From Aminobacter sp. HY435 (lineage in GTDB: Bacteria; Pseudomonadota; Alphaproteobacteria; Rhizobiales; Rhizobiaceae), in the NCBI RefSeq assembly GCF_027568395.1, contig NZ_JANKZL010000006.1, positions 124,001 to 188,000 of the forward strand: DNA of 64,000 bases. The letters are read 5' to 3'. Shown here in pieces: positions 31,237 to 39,733 of this stretch. The number at the start of each line of letters is the position of its first letter. Position 1 is the stretch's first letter. A program made the position numbers and the translations under genes. The notes beneath the pieces are model-generated. The model saw only the letters and a list, made by a program, of their open reading frames with translations. It was not told the origin of the DNA and ran no database searches.

Positions 31237-33492
31237 TCAGCCACCTCCCGAAAATGCCGGCTGGCTCACATTCGTGCGCGATTGCGCCAGGTCATGTCCG
31301 CGCCGTCCTATCTTGCGGCTGCCGACAAGCAGCTGCATCAGTCCCACCACCGCCAGCATGACCCCGATCAGCACCGCCGAATAGGCGATTGCGATGCCGT
31401 ATTCGTTGTTTTCGACACGGCCGACGATATAGCTCGTCGACATGTCGTAGCGGGCGCTGACCAGGAAGATGATGGCGCTGATCGCCGTCATGGCGCGCAC
31501 GAAGGAATAGACGAGCGCCGCCACAATCGCCGGGCGGAGCAGCGGCAGCACCACCTTGCGGAAGGTCTGCCAGGAGTTTGCCCCCAGCGTCAGCGACGAC
31601 TCGTCCAGGCTCTTGTCGATCTGCGACATCGACGCCACGCCTGCCCGCACGCCGACCGGCATGTTGCGGAAGATGAAGGACAAAACGAGGATGATGCCCG
31701 TCCCGGTCAGCTCGATCGGCGGCACGTTGAAGGCGATGACGTAGCTCACCCCGATGACCGTGCCGGGGATGGCGAACGACAGCATCGTGCCGAACTCGAA
31801 GGCGTTCTTGCCGGCGAAGTTCTGGCGCACCAGAAGATAGGCGGTGAGCAGGCCGATGGCTGCGGTCAGCGGCGACGAGATCAGCGCGATCATCATCGTC
31901 GTCCAGAACGAGCTCCACGCCGAGCCCTTCCAGTGGATGCCGAACTCGTTCCAGCCGACGGCGAAGGCCTTGATGTAGTGATTGAAGGTCAGGCTGTGAT
32001 CGACACCCCAGAGTTTGACGAAGCTGCCGTAAAAGATCGTCGCATAGACGACGATGGTGAACAGCACCCAGAAGCCGGCGACGCTATAGACGGCGCGCCT
32101 GAGGCCGGTCGGCAGATGCGGGTGCACGCCCGCGTCGCCCTTGCCGGTCATCGTCGTGTAGGACTTCTTGCCGAGCCAGAAACGCTGCGCATAAAAGGCC
32201 ACAAGCGTGAAGGCCAGCAGCACAATGGCAAGAACCGCAGCTTGTGCCTCGTCGTTCTGCGCACCGACGATGGCGAAGAAAATTTCGGTCGAAAGCACGT
32301 CGAAATTGCCGCCCAGCACCAGCGGATTGCCGAAATCGGCCATGCTTTCGATGAAGCCGAGCAGGAACGCGTTGGCGAGGCCCGGCCGCATCAGCGGCAG
32401 CGACACCGTCCAGAAGGTCTGCCAGCGGTTGGCGCGCAGCGTCTGGGCTGCTTCTTCCATCGACGGGCTGACGCCCTCGACGACACCGATCAGCACCAGG
32501 AAGGCAATCGGCGTGAAGGCCAGCAATTGCGCGATGAGCAATCCCGGCAGGCCATAGACCCAACGCGTCGGCTGGATGCCCAGCAATTCCGAAACCGACT
32601 GGTTGATGGCGCCCGACAGGCCGAACAGCAGGATGATGGCAAGGCCGATGACGAAGGGCGGCGTGATGATCGGCAGCACCGTCAGCGCGCGCAGCAGCTT
32701 GCCATGGCGGAAGCCGGTGCGCGTCACCATCAGCGCGAACACCAGCCCGAGAACCGTGGTCAGCACGCCGACCAGCACGGCCAGGAAAAGCGAGTTCCAG
32801 GCGACGCCGCAACGGCTGCCGCCGGCCAGGCAGTCAAGGCCCCAAAGCCGGGCGCTGAACAGCTTGCCGAGAAAGACGCTGAAGGAATAGGTGCCCTCGG
32901 AAGTCACCAGCGCATTGGCCAGCATCTGCAGGATCGGCATGAAGATGAACAGGCCGACCGCGACAACGATGAAGGCGATGGTCGAAACGACGAAGACATC
33001 GCCGCCGACGGCGCCCCGCGCCGCGAGGCCAAGTGAAAACAGAAACAGGAAAGCAAGGCCGACCAAAAGCGCGCCATAGCCCATGCCGAACTGGCGGTCG
33101 CCGAGCTCGCCGAAGAGCTCCTGCAGCCAGCCGAACTGCCAGCCGCGCAGACCGATGGCGAAGCCCTGGAACAGCAGCCAGGCAAAGCCGGCCGCGCCGA
33201 CGCCAACCAGTACCCTGCCGAACAGCGGATCGGATTTTCGGCGCCCCCACAGCAGCAGGGGGGCGACGAGCAGCAAGCCCATCGGCGCAAGCCAAAGCTT
33301 TTCGCCCTTGAGATTGAGGATCAGCGCAGGCGCGAGCTCGCTGTCGAGAGGGTAGCCCTCGAACAGCCAGGAAAAACCGAAGAACCCATCTTCGATGCCA
33401 TACCAGGGGAGCACGGCAAAGCCCAGCAAACCGACCGCCATCCAGAGGATGACGGCCGGATGCAGGCCGCCGCTAAAGTCGCGGGAGCGCAT
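31237..33492 (-). CDS. Fused ABC transporter permease (AfuB/FbpB-like, two channel domains)
   Basis: This 751-residue inner-membrane protein contains two permease domains in one chain, as in AfuB/FbpB. The N-terminal ~250 residues hold extra helices; the two EAA-like loops read SMEEAAQTLRANRWQTFWTVSLP and DESSLTLGANSWQTFRKVVLP, the duplicate nature being obvious. It starts four bases after the binding-protein stop on the minus strand. It is longer than typical 550-700 residue members because of the N-terminal helices. Confidence 0.92.
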   Translation of the reverse strand: MRSRDFSGGLHPAVILWMAVGLLGFAVLPWYGIEDGFFGFSWLFEGYPLDSELAPALILNLKGEKLWLAPMGLLLVAPLLLWGRRKSDPLFGRVLVGVGAAGFAWLLFQGFAIGLRGWQFGWLQELFGELGDRQFGMGYGALLVGLAFLFLFSLGLAARGAVGGDVFVVSTIAFIVVAVGLFIFMPILQMLANALVTSEGTYSFSVFLGKLFSARLWGLDCLAGGSRCGVAWNSLFLAVLVGVLTTVLGLVFALMVTRTGFRHGKLLRALTVLPIITPPFVIGLAIILLFGLSGAINQSVSELLGIQPTRWVYGLPGLLIAQLLAFTPIAFLVLIGVVEGVSPSMEEAAQTLRANRWQTFWTVSLPLMRPGLANAFLLGFIESMADFGNPLVLGGNFDVLSTEIFFAIVGAQNDEAQAAVLAIVLLAFTLVAFYAQRFWLGKKSYTTMTGKGDAGVHPHLPTGLRRAVYSVAGFWVLFTIVVYATIFYGSFVKLWGVDHSLTFNHYIKAFAVGWNEFGIHWKGSAWSSFWTTMMIALISSPLTAAIGLLTAYLLVRQNFAGKNAFEFGTMLSFAIPGTVIGVSYVIAFNVPPIELTGTGIILVLSFIFRNMPVGVRAGVASMSQIDKSLDESSLTLGANSWQTFRKVVLPLLRPAIVAALVYSFVRAMTAISAIIFLVSARYDMSTSYIVGRVENNEYGIAIAYSAVLIGVMLAVVGLMQLLVGSRKIGRRGHDLAQSRTNVSQPAFSGGG

Positions 33493-33495
33493 GGA

Positions 33496-34521
33496 TTACT
33501 GCGGCAGCGTCGAGACGTCCGTATCCCATTTCCCAAGCAGTCGCTTGCGCTCGTCGCTCGAGCCGTACTTCTTGAAGTCGTAGTCGATCAACTTGATGGT
33601 CGACATGTCGGGCGTCAGCTCGGACACCGCAGCCGACTTGTTCGACGGCAGCTGGAACGACTTCACCTCCTTGGCCTTGCCCTGCATTTCCGCCGACAGC
33701 GCCCAATCGTAGAACTTCTTCGCCGCTTCGGGATTGCGCGCGCCCTTGATCAGCGACATCGAGCCGATCTCGTAGCCGGTGCCTTCGCAAGGAGCGACCG
33801 TCACGATCGGGAAGCCTGCGGCCGACTGCGCCACCGCGTCATGCATGAAGACGATGCCGATGGTGGTCTCGCCCAGCCCCGCCGCCTTGATCGGCGCCGA
33901 GCCGGACTTGGTGTACTGGTTGATGTTCTTGTGCAGGGCCTTCATGTAGTCGAAGCCCTTGTCCTCGCCGAACAGCTGCACCATCGTCGCCAGCGTCGTG
34001 TAGGCGGTGCCCGACGAATTCGGATTGGCGATCTGGATCTGGCCCTTGTACTCGGGCTTCGTCAGGTCGGCCCAGCATTTCGGCTCCGGCAGCCCGTTCT
34101 TGGCCAGCAGATCCTTGTTGTAGCCGAAGCCAAGCGCACCGGAATAGACGCCGATCGTCTTGTTGCCGGCGGCTTCCGCCTGCTTGATCGCCCAGTCGTG
34201 CAGTTCGCCGCGCATCGGCGAGACATATTCTTCGGTCAGGCCTTCCTGCGCTGCCTGCAGGTGCGGATCGCCCGTGCCACCCCACCAGACGTCGCCCTTG
34301 GGATTTCCGGCCTCGGCGCGAACCTGGGCATAGGTCTCGCCCGAACTCTTGCGCGTCATGTCGACGGTGATGCCGGTCTTTTCCTCGAAGCCGGTCTTGA
34401 TCTGCTGGCACCATGCCTCGTCGGCAGCGCAATACAGGGTCAGGCTTTCGGCCTGCGCAGCCGTACCACCGGCAACCAAAACAGCGGCCAGCGCGGCCGA
34501 ACGCAAATAGGCAGTTTTCAT
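33496..34521 (-). CDS. Periplasmic binding protein, AfuA/FbpA superfamily (substrate uncertain)
   Basis: The 341-residue protein begins with a Sec signal peptide (about 1-24, ending AQA) and belongs to the class of binding proteins used for Fe(III), phosphonates and hexose phosphates. The block RKSSGETYAQVRAEAGNP, then DVWWGGTGDPHLQAA, resembles AfuA, described in Actinobacillus as a sugar-phosphate binder. The paired tyrosines that bind Fe(III) in FbpA (YY near the C-terminal third) are not seen. A SD-like GGAGGAAA precedes the ATG at 34521; a TTG six codons upstream is a less likely start. It heads the operon with the fused permease and ATPase. A phosphorylated organic substrate is at least as likely as iron. 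Confidence 0.85.
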   Translation of the reverse strand: MKTAYLRSAALAAVLVAGGTAAQAESLTLYCAADEAWCQQIKTGFEEKTGITVDMTRKSSGETYAQVRAEAGNPKGDVWWGGTGDPHLQAAQEGLTEEYVSPMRGELHDWAIKQAEAAGNKTIGVYSGALGFGYNKDLLAKNGLPEPKCWADLTKPEYKGQIQIANPNSSGTAYTTLATMVQLFGEDKGFDYMKALHKNINQYTKSGSAPIKAAGLGETTIGIVFMHDAVAQSAAGFPIVTVAPCEGTGYEIGSMSLIKGARNPEAAKKFYDWALSAEMQGKAKEVKSFQLPSNKSAAVSELTPDMSTIKLIDYDFKKYGSSDERKRLLGKWDTDVSTLPQ

Positions 34522-34720
34522 GTTTTCAGTTTCCTCCAATTATTTTTCGCCGTCTAACGATCTTCTGTCGCCTTGGCCTGTTGCAGAGTGAGTTGTTTTT
34601 ACGCATTTTGCAATCGTGTTCATGTCACTATCTTGGCTGTCATGACGCAGAACCGGCGGTGATGCTACTTAAGTGCAAAGCCTCGGAAACCGCCGCATCG
34701 AAAGGACCTGCTGGGCGAAA

Positions 34721-35200
34721 ATGCCAAAGGACAAGAAGACCATCCGCAAGGCGAACAAGGGCGAGCGCATCGCCCAGGTCGCGGCCATTCCGTTCCGGGT
34801 GAACGGTGACGGCGAGCTTGAGGTCATGCTTGTCACGTCGCGCGGCACGCACCGTTTCATCGTGCCCAAGGGCTGGCCGATGAAAGGCAAGAGCGCCCGC
34901 CAGGCAGCCCTCATTGAAGCCCGCGAAGAAGCCGGCGTCATTGGCAAAGCCTTGAAAAGGCCGGCTGGAAGCTATTGCTACTGGAAGCGCCTCTCGACCA
35001 GCTTCGTCCATGTCGAGGTCACCGCCTTCCTCATCGAGGTCACCGACGAGATCGAGGACTGGCAGGAAGCAGGTGCCCGCCAGCGCGCCTGGCTGCGCCC
35101 CGCCGATGCGGCGATCCTGATCGACGAACCCGAATTGTCCACGCTGATCCGCAACCTGAAGCTGGCCGACATCGCCCAGCACGTCGACGCCGCGGCCTGA
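34721..35200 (+). CDS. Nudix hydrolase
   Basis: This 159-residue cytoplasmic hydrolase should cleave a nucleoside-diphosphate-X or diphosphoinositol-type substrate. The Nudix helix is visible around PKGWPMKGKSARQAALIEAR and EEAGV, keeping the REEAG catalytic core; the first Glu of the Nudix box is not in its usual place. The Pro-Lys-Gly-Trp-Pro entry is typical of diphosphoinositol polyphosphate/Ap4A-type members. The ATG at 34721 follows AAGGACC weakly; an upstream start is possible. It faces away from the AfuA-like gene and lies before the LacI regulator. Confidence 0.88.
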   Translation: MPKDKKTIRKANKGERIAQVAAIPFRVNGDGELEVMLVTSRGTHRFIVPKGWPMKGKSARQAALIEAREEAGVIGKALKRPAGSYCYWKRLSTSFVHVEVTAFLIEVTDEIEDWQEAGARQRAWLRPADAAILIDEPELSTLIRNLKLADIAQHVDAAA

Positions 35201-35282
35201 ACAGCAGCCCGTTTTTCTGTTCGCCAGGATCGCGGCCGCAGGATTGCGCAGGCCGGTTTCCGATTGTATCACGATGCAGGCT

Positions 35283-35298
35283 TTGCACATTTGTGCAA
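35283..35298. promoter_or_regulatory. LacI-type operator before the regulator gene
   Basis: TTGCACATTTGTGCAA is a perfect 16-base palindrome with the central CpG-less TT typical of even-spaced LacI operators. It lies 44 bases before the regulator ATG. The same motif recurs at 39624 and, less perfectly, at 47191 and 47293. Confidence 0.85.
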
Positions 35299-35341
35299 CG
35301 GCCAATAGCCGTGTCCAGGTAGTGCCAAAATGGAGCCCGCA

Positions 35342-36361
35342 ATGTCCGAACTGAAGCCGGGCAGGTCATTCGTCAGCGCCCAGCAGGTCGCTGAACTGGC
35401 CGGCGTTTCCCGCTCAGCCGTGTCCCGGACATTCACCGATGGCGCCAGCGTGTCCGAGACCACCCGCAAGAAGGTTCTCGAGGCGGCCGAGCGACTCGGC
35501 TACCACGTCAATCACCTGGCCCGCAGCCTCATCCATGAAAACAGCGGCATCGTCTGCCTCATCGGCGCCGACATCAACACGCCGTACCATTCCCGCCTGC
35601 TCGATGCGATCACCCGGCGCCTGCAGGCGATCAACCGCGTCGCCATGGTCATCAACACCTCCGGCGACAGCGACAGCGTCGAAGCCGCCCTGCGCCAGAC
35701 CCTGAACTACCGCGCCAACGCGACCGTCGTCTTGTCGGGCACGCCTCCGACGTCGCTGATCAACACCTGCATCAACAGCGGCCAGCACGTCATCCTGATC
35801 AATCGCGACGATCATCTCGACGGTCCCGAAAGCATCACCGTCGACAATGGCGTCGCTGCCCGCGAAGCCTTCCACATGCTGCATCGCGCCGGCTGCCGCC
35901 GCATTGCCGTGGTTTCGTCGCAGGCGGGCACGCCAAGCCTGGTCGCGCGTGAGCGCGGCTTCGAGCAGGCAGCGCAGGAAGCCGGCCTCGGCGTCACCAT
36001 CACCCGTGCCGGGCCGACCGGTTATGGCGCGGGATTCGAGGCGGGTCGGCTGTTGCTGAGCGGCTCCGATCGGCCCGAGGCCGCCTTCTGCGTGACCGAT
36101 CTTTTGGCCTGTGGTTTCATGGACGCGGCGCGCGTCGAGTTTGGCATGAACGTGCCCGAAGAACTCTGCGTCGTCGGCTTCGACGACATCGAGCAGGCGA
36201 GCTGGTCGTCCTACCAGCTGACGACCTTCCGCCAGCCGATCGCCCAGATCGCCGAGCACATCACCACCTTGCTCGACAGCGAAAACCCCGATGCCGTGCG
36301 CGGCGGGAGGGTCTGCTTTCATGCCGCTCCGGTCTGGCGCCGCACGGTGCGGCCCAAGTGA
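35342..36361 (+). CDS. LacI-family transcriptional regulator of the phosphatase/ABC locus
   Basis: The 339-residue repressor has the N-terminal LacI helix-turn-helix (about residues 12-35: AQQVAELAGVSRSAVSRTF) and hinge helix (NHLARSLI), followed by a periplasmic-binding-protein-like ligand domain. An earlier ATG at 35330 is in frame; the ATG at 35342 has GGAG six bases upstream. Its 3' end overlaps the convergent metallophosphoesterase gene by 43 bases. It probably regulates itself and the two phosphatase/transporter operons through the TTGCACA-N2-TGTGCAA palindromes; the inducer is unknown but is likely the transported compound or a product. Confidence 0.92.
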   Translation: MSELKPGRSFVSAQQVAELAGVSRSAVSRTFTDGASVSETTRKKVLEAAERLGYHVNHLARSLIHENSGIVCLIGADINTPYHSRLLDAITRRLQAINRVAMVINTSGDSDSVEAALRQTLNYRANATVVLSGTPPTSLINTCINSGQHVILINRDDHLDGPESITVDNGVAAREAFHMLHRAGCRRIAVVSSQAGTPSLVARERGFEQAAQEAGLGVTITRAGPTGYGAGFEAGRLLLSGSDRPEAAFCVTDLLACGFMDAARVEFGMNVPEELCVVGFDDIEQASWSSYQLTTFRQPIAQIAEHITTLLDSENPDAVRGGRVCFHAAPVWRRTVRPK

Positions 36362-38049
36362 TCCTTGCGCTCGACCGCGCCGGTGGCGAGGTCGATGGAA
36401 AAGTCGCGCGAGGGTTGGCTGTCGAGCCAGTCCACCATCATGCGCATGAACGAGGCGAGGCGGTCCTGCAGGCTGCCCTGCGGCCATGAACCCAAAGCGT
36501 AGCGCTGGGCGAGCAGGCGATAGGCGGCGATGCGTTCGGGGGCGATGAAATCGTGCGCGATTTCCCTGCCCTTGCGCAGCCGGTACCAGTCGACGACCAT
36601 CTCGAAGAAGGGCAGTGCGGCCCATGCGGCTTCCGCCTGGCCCCTTCCCCCGACGCTCACTCGATCTGCCGCATCCGCAACCGACAGCGGCCGGGCAGTG
36701 CCGGCAAAGGCATCGAGATCGCCAAGCTGGAGATGCGGCACAAGCACGGCCAGATCCTGCGGCCATTCCTTGGGCAGATAGCGGTGGCGAACCATGTCGG
36801 AGAGATGGCGACTGAGGAAGTCGGCGTGGTTCGCAGCGTCCGTAACAGCCGCCGAAATCCCCTCGCGTGCCGCCTCGACGCGATAAAGCGCAAACGCCGC
36901 ATCATGGCCGGGCACATCGGAGATGGTGACGGTCTCGATGTCGAGGCGCTCGCGCTCGACGTCGACAATCTTGTAGGCAGGCGGGAAGCCGACCATGGAA
37001 GGCACCGCAACGTTGACCAGGACGTCGTCGCCGGCGCGAAAGACCGCCGTGTCGTTGATGTGCAGGTGGCCGCTGAAATGGATCTTGATGCCAGTAGCCG
37101 CTGCGGCCCTCGAAACTTCGGCATTGGGCGTCCGGCGCAGGAACGACGTGTCGTTGAGCAGCCGCGCCTCGTCGACCGAAGTGCCGTTGAGCGGATCGAT
37201 GATCGGGTAGTGAGAAAACGCGATCAGCTGTTTGCCTTGCGCGCGCGCGCGCCTTGCGACATCCGCCATCCAGTCGAACACGAAGCCCTTGTTGCGCAGC
37301 ATCGAGTTCCAGCCGGCGTCGGTGCTGTCGTGGTAGCTTTTCTCCAGCCTCGGATCGAGATCGCCATTGCGTGGCTCGAACACATTGGCGTCGATCGACA
37401 GCAGCCACAGTCCCTCCACGGGCTCGACCAGGAAGGACGCGTCGATCATGCGCCGTGTCGTACGACCATCGGCAGAGACGATCTCGAACGTCCGCGCCTC
37501 CAGCCTGTCATCGCTTCCGAACGGGCTTTCCCAGTGCAGGTCGGCCTCGCGCCTGAAGAACCCGAATGCAGCCATCGCCGGAATGGCCTGCCCATAGCCG
37601 CCGCAATACATCTCCGCGGAGATGACGCGCTCGATAGACTGCCCTTGTTCGACGGCCGGATCGCTGCTCACCAGCGTGTGCGAACCGTCGGCATTCAGGA
37701 AGCGCTTGCTCTGGTGGCGGCCGTGGATGGCGTATAGATCGTGATTGCCCGGCGTCGCGACGAAGCGCAGGCCGAAACGCCTGGAATAGTCGGCAAACAG
37801 GATCGTCGCGGCCGCCATAGTCGATTGCTGTCCGTCGTCGGTAAGATCGCCCGCAACGACGACCAGCGAAATGCCCCTCCGGACGATGTCGTCGAGCAGA
37901 GCGCGCGTCGTGTGATAGCTCTCGTTGAAGACGCGCGTCGAAGCCGCCGTGTCGGCAAGGGTGCGGACAGCCACCCCATCGCCCACGCCAACGCCCTGCC
38001 GGTTGTTGATGTCGTGGAAATGCGGGTCAGCGATGACGGCAATCTTCAT
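36319..38049 (-). CDS. Calcineurin-like metallophosphoesterase
   Basis: The 576-residue cytoplasmic enzyme has the binuclear-metal phosphoesterase motifs in order: DPHFHD (residues 8-13), GDLTDDGQ, GNHD, FSHYPI and GHLH. This class hydrolyses phosphomonoesters, phosphodiesters and cyclic nucleotides. There is no signal peptide. At 576 residues it is larger than simple members; the extra C-terminal half (about 380-576) shows no motif I recognise. It is third in the operon with an IMPase-family gene and a dual-specificity phosphatase gene. A phosphodiesterase activity upstream of phosphomonoesterases would fit, but is inference. Confidence 0.88.
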   Translation of the reverse strand: MKIAVIADPHFHDINNRQGVGVGDGVAVRTLADTAASTRVFNESYHTTRALLDDIVRRGISLVVVAGDLTDDGQQSTMAAATILFADYSRRFGLRFVATPGNHDLYAIHGRHQSKRFLNADGSHTLVSSDPAVEQGQSIERVISAEMYCGGYGQAIPAMAAFGFFRREADLHWESPFGSDDRLEARTFEIVSADGRTTRRMIDASFLVEPVEGLWLLSIDANVFEPRNGDLDPRLEKSYHDSTDAGWNSMLRNKGFVFDWMADVARRARAQGKQLIAFSHYPIIDPLNGTSVDEARLLNDTSFLRRTPNAEVSRAAAATGIKIHFSGHLHINDTAVFRAGDDVLVNVAVPSMVGFPPAYKIVDVERERLDIETVTISDVPGHDAAFALYRVEAAREGISAAVTDAANHADFLSRHLSDMVRHRYLPKEWPQDLAVLVPHLQLGDLDAFAGTARPLSVADAADRVSVGGRGQAEAAWAALPFFEMVVDWYRLRKGREIAHDFIAPERIAAYRLLAQRYALGSWPQGSLQDRLASFMRMMVDWLDSQPSRDFSIDLATGAVERKDHLGRTVRRQTGAA

Positions 38050-38078
38050 GTCATTCTCGCTTGTCTACGAATAGTCCG

Positions 38079-38729
38079 TCAGTCGTCCGCAACCACCGCG
38101 CCGGCGGCAATGCCCTGATCAGGCGGCAGGCCGCGATCGATCATGGCGATCCACTGCGCCGCCTTTCGCGCGGCGGCGATCAGCATCGGCTTCGGCGCCT
38201 CATGCCACTCGTCCGGGCGAAGCTCGCGCTTGGTCCGGACATGGTTGAGCGCATCGTCGAGCGTCGGGAACCTGTCGGGCATCTCGACATGCAGGAACAG
38301 CGCGACCAACGTCACCGAGCGGCTGCGCCCGCCGCGGCAATTGACCAGCACATTGCCCTTCTCACGCCGGCGATAGGTCTTCTTGTCCGGCAGTTCCTGG
38401 CTGAAGGCGCCGCGCAGCAGGTAAAAGCCCGACAGCATCATCGTCTCGGGATTGCCATGCCCATCGATCAGCCCGAGCTTGTAGTAGCGCACCGCACCGA
38501 CGCCATAGATGGCGTCCGCATCTTCGCCCTCGCCAAAGCGCTCTGTGGCGTAGTTGAAATCGAGATTGACCGCGCAGTTGACCACCGTGGTGATGTTGTT
38601 CTGCTTGAGCAGCGCGAGATCGCCCGCCCCATCCATTCCGCCGACATAGATGTCGACGCCATATTCCGAGATGTCGCGCTCGATCAGGCTGAGCGCCGGA
38701 CGCTCATATCGCGGGCTGTTCATATCCAT
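38079..38729 (-). CDS. Dual-specificity/tyrosine-phosphatase-like protein
   Basis: This 216-residue protein has the Cys-based phosphatase loop C-R-G-G-R-S-R (C-x5-R), Cys near residue 130, after the strand VLVNC. The residue usually occupied by His before the Cys is Asn, a variation known in some relatives. A DIYVGGMDGAGDLALLKQ start and YYKLGLIDGHGNPETMM also fit the atypical DSP class. Small-molecule members dephosphorylate phosphoinositides or sugar phosphates. It lies between the IMPase-like and metallophosphoesterase genes in a LacI-operator-controlled operon. Confidence 0.82.
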   Translation of the reverse strand: MDMNSPRYERPALSLIERDISEYGVDIYVGGMDGAGDLALLKQNNITTVVNCAVNLDFNYATERFGEGEDADAIYGVGAVRYYKLGLIDGHGNPETMMLSGFYLLRGAFSQELPDKKTYRRREKGNVLVNCRGGRSRSVTLVALFLHVEMPDRFPTLDDALNHVRTKRELRPDEWHEAPKPMLIAAARKAAQWIAMIDRGLPPDQGIAAGAVVADD

Positions 38730-38764
38730 GGGTCTTGTTCTTTCAGATTGGATGCGAGGGCCGG

Positions 38765-39589
38765 TCAGCGCGACTGTTCGAGCGCGATGCCGGTCGCCTC
38801 GCTCATGCCCTGCGCCACCCCGGGCGCGGCTGCCAGCACCTCCCCGCCCTTGGTAAGCCCGCCGAGCGACAGGAATGGCGCAACCACGCCGCCCGCCTCC
38901 TTGACCAGCAGCAGGCCCGCAAGACAGTCCCAGGCATGCATGTGCAGCTCGGCATAGGCGTCCGAGCGCCCATCGGCGACATAGGCGAGGCCCAACGCAC
39001 CCGACGCGCCGCGCCGCACATTGGCGCCGCGCTCGAGGATGCTGGACAGCACGTCGAGATAGCGCTCGTTCGACTTGCGGTTCGACCAGCCGAACTCGAC
39101 GCAGGCGGCATCGAAATCGCTTGTCCTGGCGACCGACAATGGCTTGCCGTTGCGGGTGCCGCCGTGCCCGCGGCGGGCGAAATACAGCTCGTCCAGCACC
39201 GGGTTGTAGATCGCGCCGATCTCGGTCTCGCCATTGCTGACGAAGGCGATCGAAATGCAGAAGTGCGGAATGTCGCGGGCGAAATTCGCCGTGCCGTCGA
39301 TCGGATCGACGACCCAGATATCCGACTTGATCGCCCCACCGCCCTCCTCGCCGAGGAAACCATCCTCGGGGAATGCTTCGGCGATGCGTGCCTTGAGATG
39401 CCGCTCCACGGCGGCATCCGTCTCCGTCAGAAAGTCCTGCGGCCCCTTCATGCCAAAACCAGCCACGCGGTTGGTGAAACCGTCGAGCGCCACCGCGCCC
39501 GCCGAGCGCGCTATGTCCCGGCAGAAAGCGGCACGCCGGTCGAGACCGGTATCAGGTGTGGCTTCGGTTGCTGTTGCATGAACCGTCAT
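38765..39589 (-). CDS. Inositol-monophosphatase family protein (first copy)
   Basis: This 274-residue Mg-dependent phosphatase has the family motifs GEEGG near residue 79 and DPIDGTANF near residue 94, plus the C-terminal metal residue in HMHAWDCLAG. The family covers inositol-1-phosphate, fructose-1,6-bisphosphate, PAP and other sugar phosphates. The ATG at 39589 (MTVHAT) is the best start; the frame stays open a few codons upstream. It heads the three-gene phosphatase operon, with the operator 35 bases before the ATG. A paralogue is at 39734-40588. Confidence 0.9.
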   Translation of the reverse strand: MTVHATATEATPDTGLDRRAAFCRDIARSAGAVALDGFTNRVAGFGMKGPQDFLTETDAAVERHLKARIAEAFPEDGFLGEEGGGAIKSDIWVVDPIDGTANFARDIPHFCISIAFVSNGETEIGAIYNPVLDELYFARRGHGGTRNGKPLSVARTSDFDAACVEFGWSNRKSNERYLDVLSSILERGANVRRGASGALGLAYVADGRSDAYAELHMHAWDCLAGLLLVKEAGGVVAPFLSLGGLTKGGEVLAAAPGVAQGMSEATGIALEQSR

Positions 39590-39623
39590 TTCAATGCCGC
39601 CTGTGGTAAAAGTTGACCTCAAA

Positions 39624-39639
39624 TTGCACAGGTGTGCAA
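39624..39639. promoter_or_regulatory. LacI-type operator before the three-phosphatase operon
   Basis: TTGCACAGGTGTGCAA is a perfect palindrome of the same form as that at 35283. On the minus strand it directly follows a possible -35 TTGACG, so a bound repressor would block the promoter of the operon beginning at 39589. Confidence 0.85.
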
Positions 39640-39733
39640 AATCGTCAACGTCTTAAGTCAAATAATGTTTCCGCACTTCGCAGAACCAGACGCATTCCTG
39701 ATATTTCATGCGGATGCACACGCGTTCCATCCA

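Noticed and set aside
31195-33036. 613-codon open frame on the plus strand opposite the fused permease
   Set aside because: It is antisense to a well-supported permease; composition (His/Arg/Asp rich) is the signature of a GC-rich gene read backwards.
34540-34720. LacI-type operator before the AfuA-like gene
   Set aside because: Only fragments such as TTTTGCAA are present; no TTGCACA-N2-TGTGCAA palindrome.
34540-34720. Irr or RirA iron box supporting an iron role of the AfuABC-like operon
   Set aside because: No TTTAGAA-N9-TTCTAAA or similar dyad is visible.
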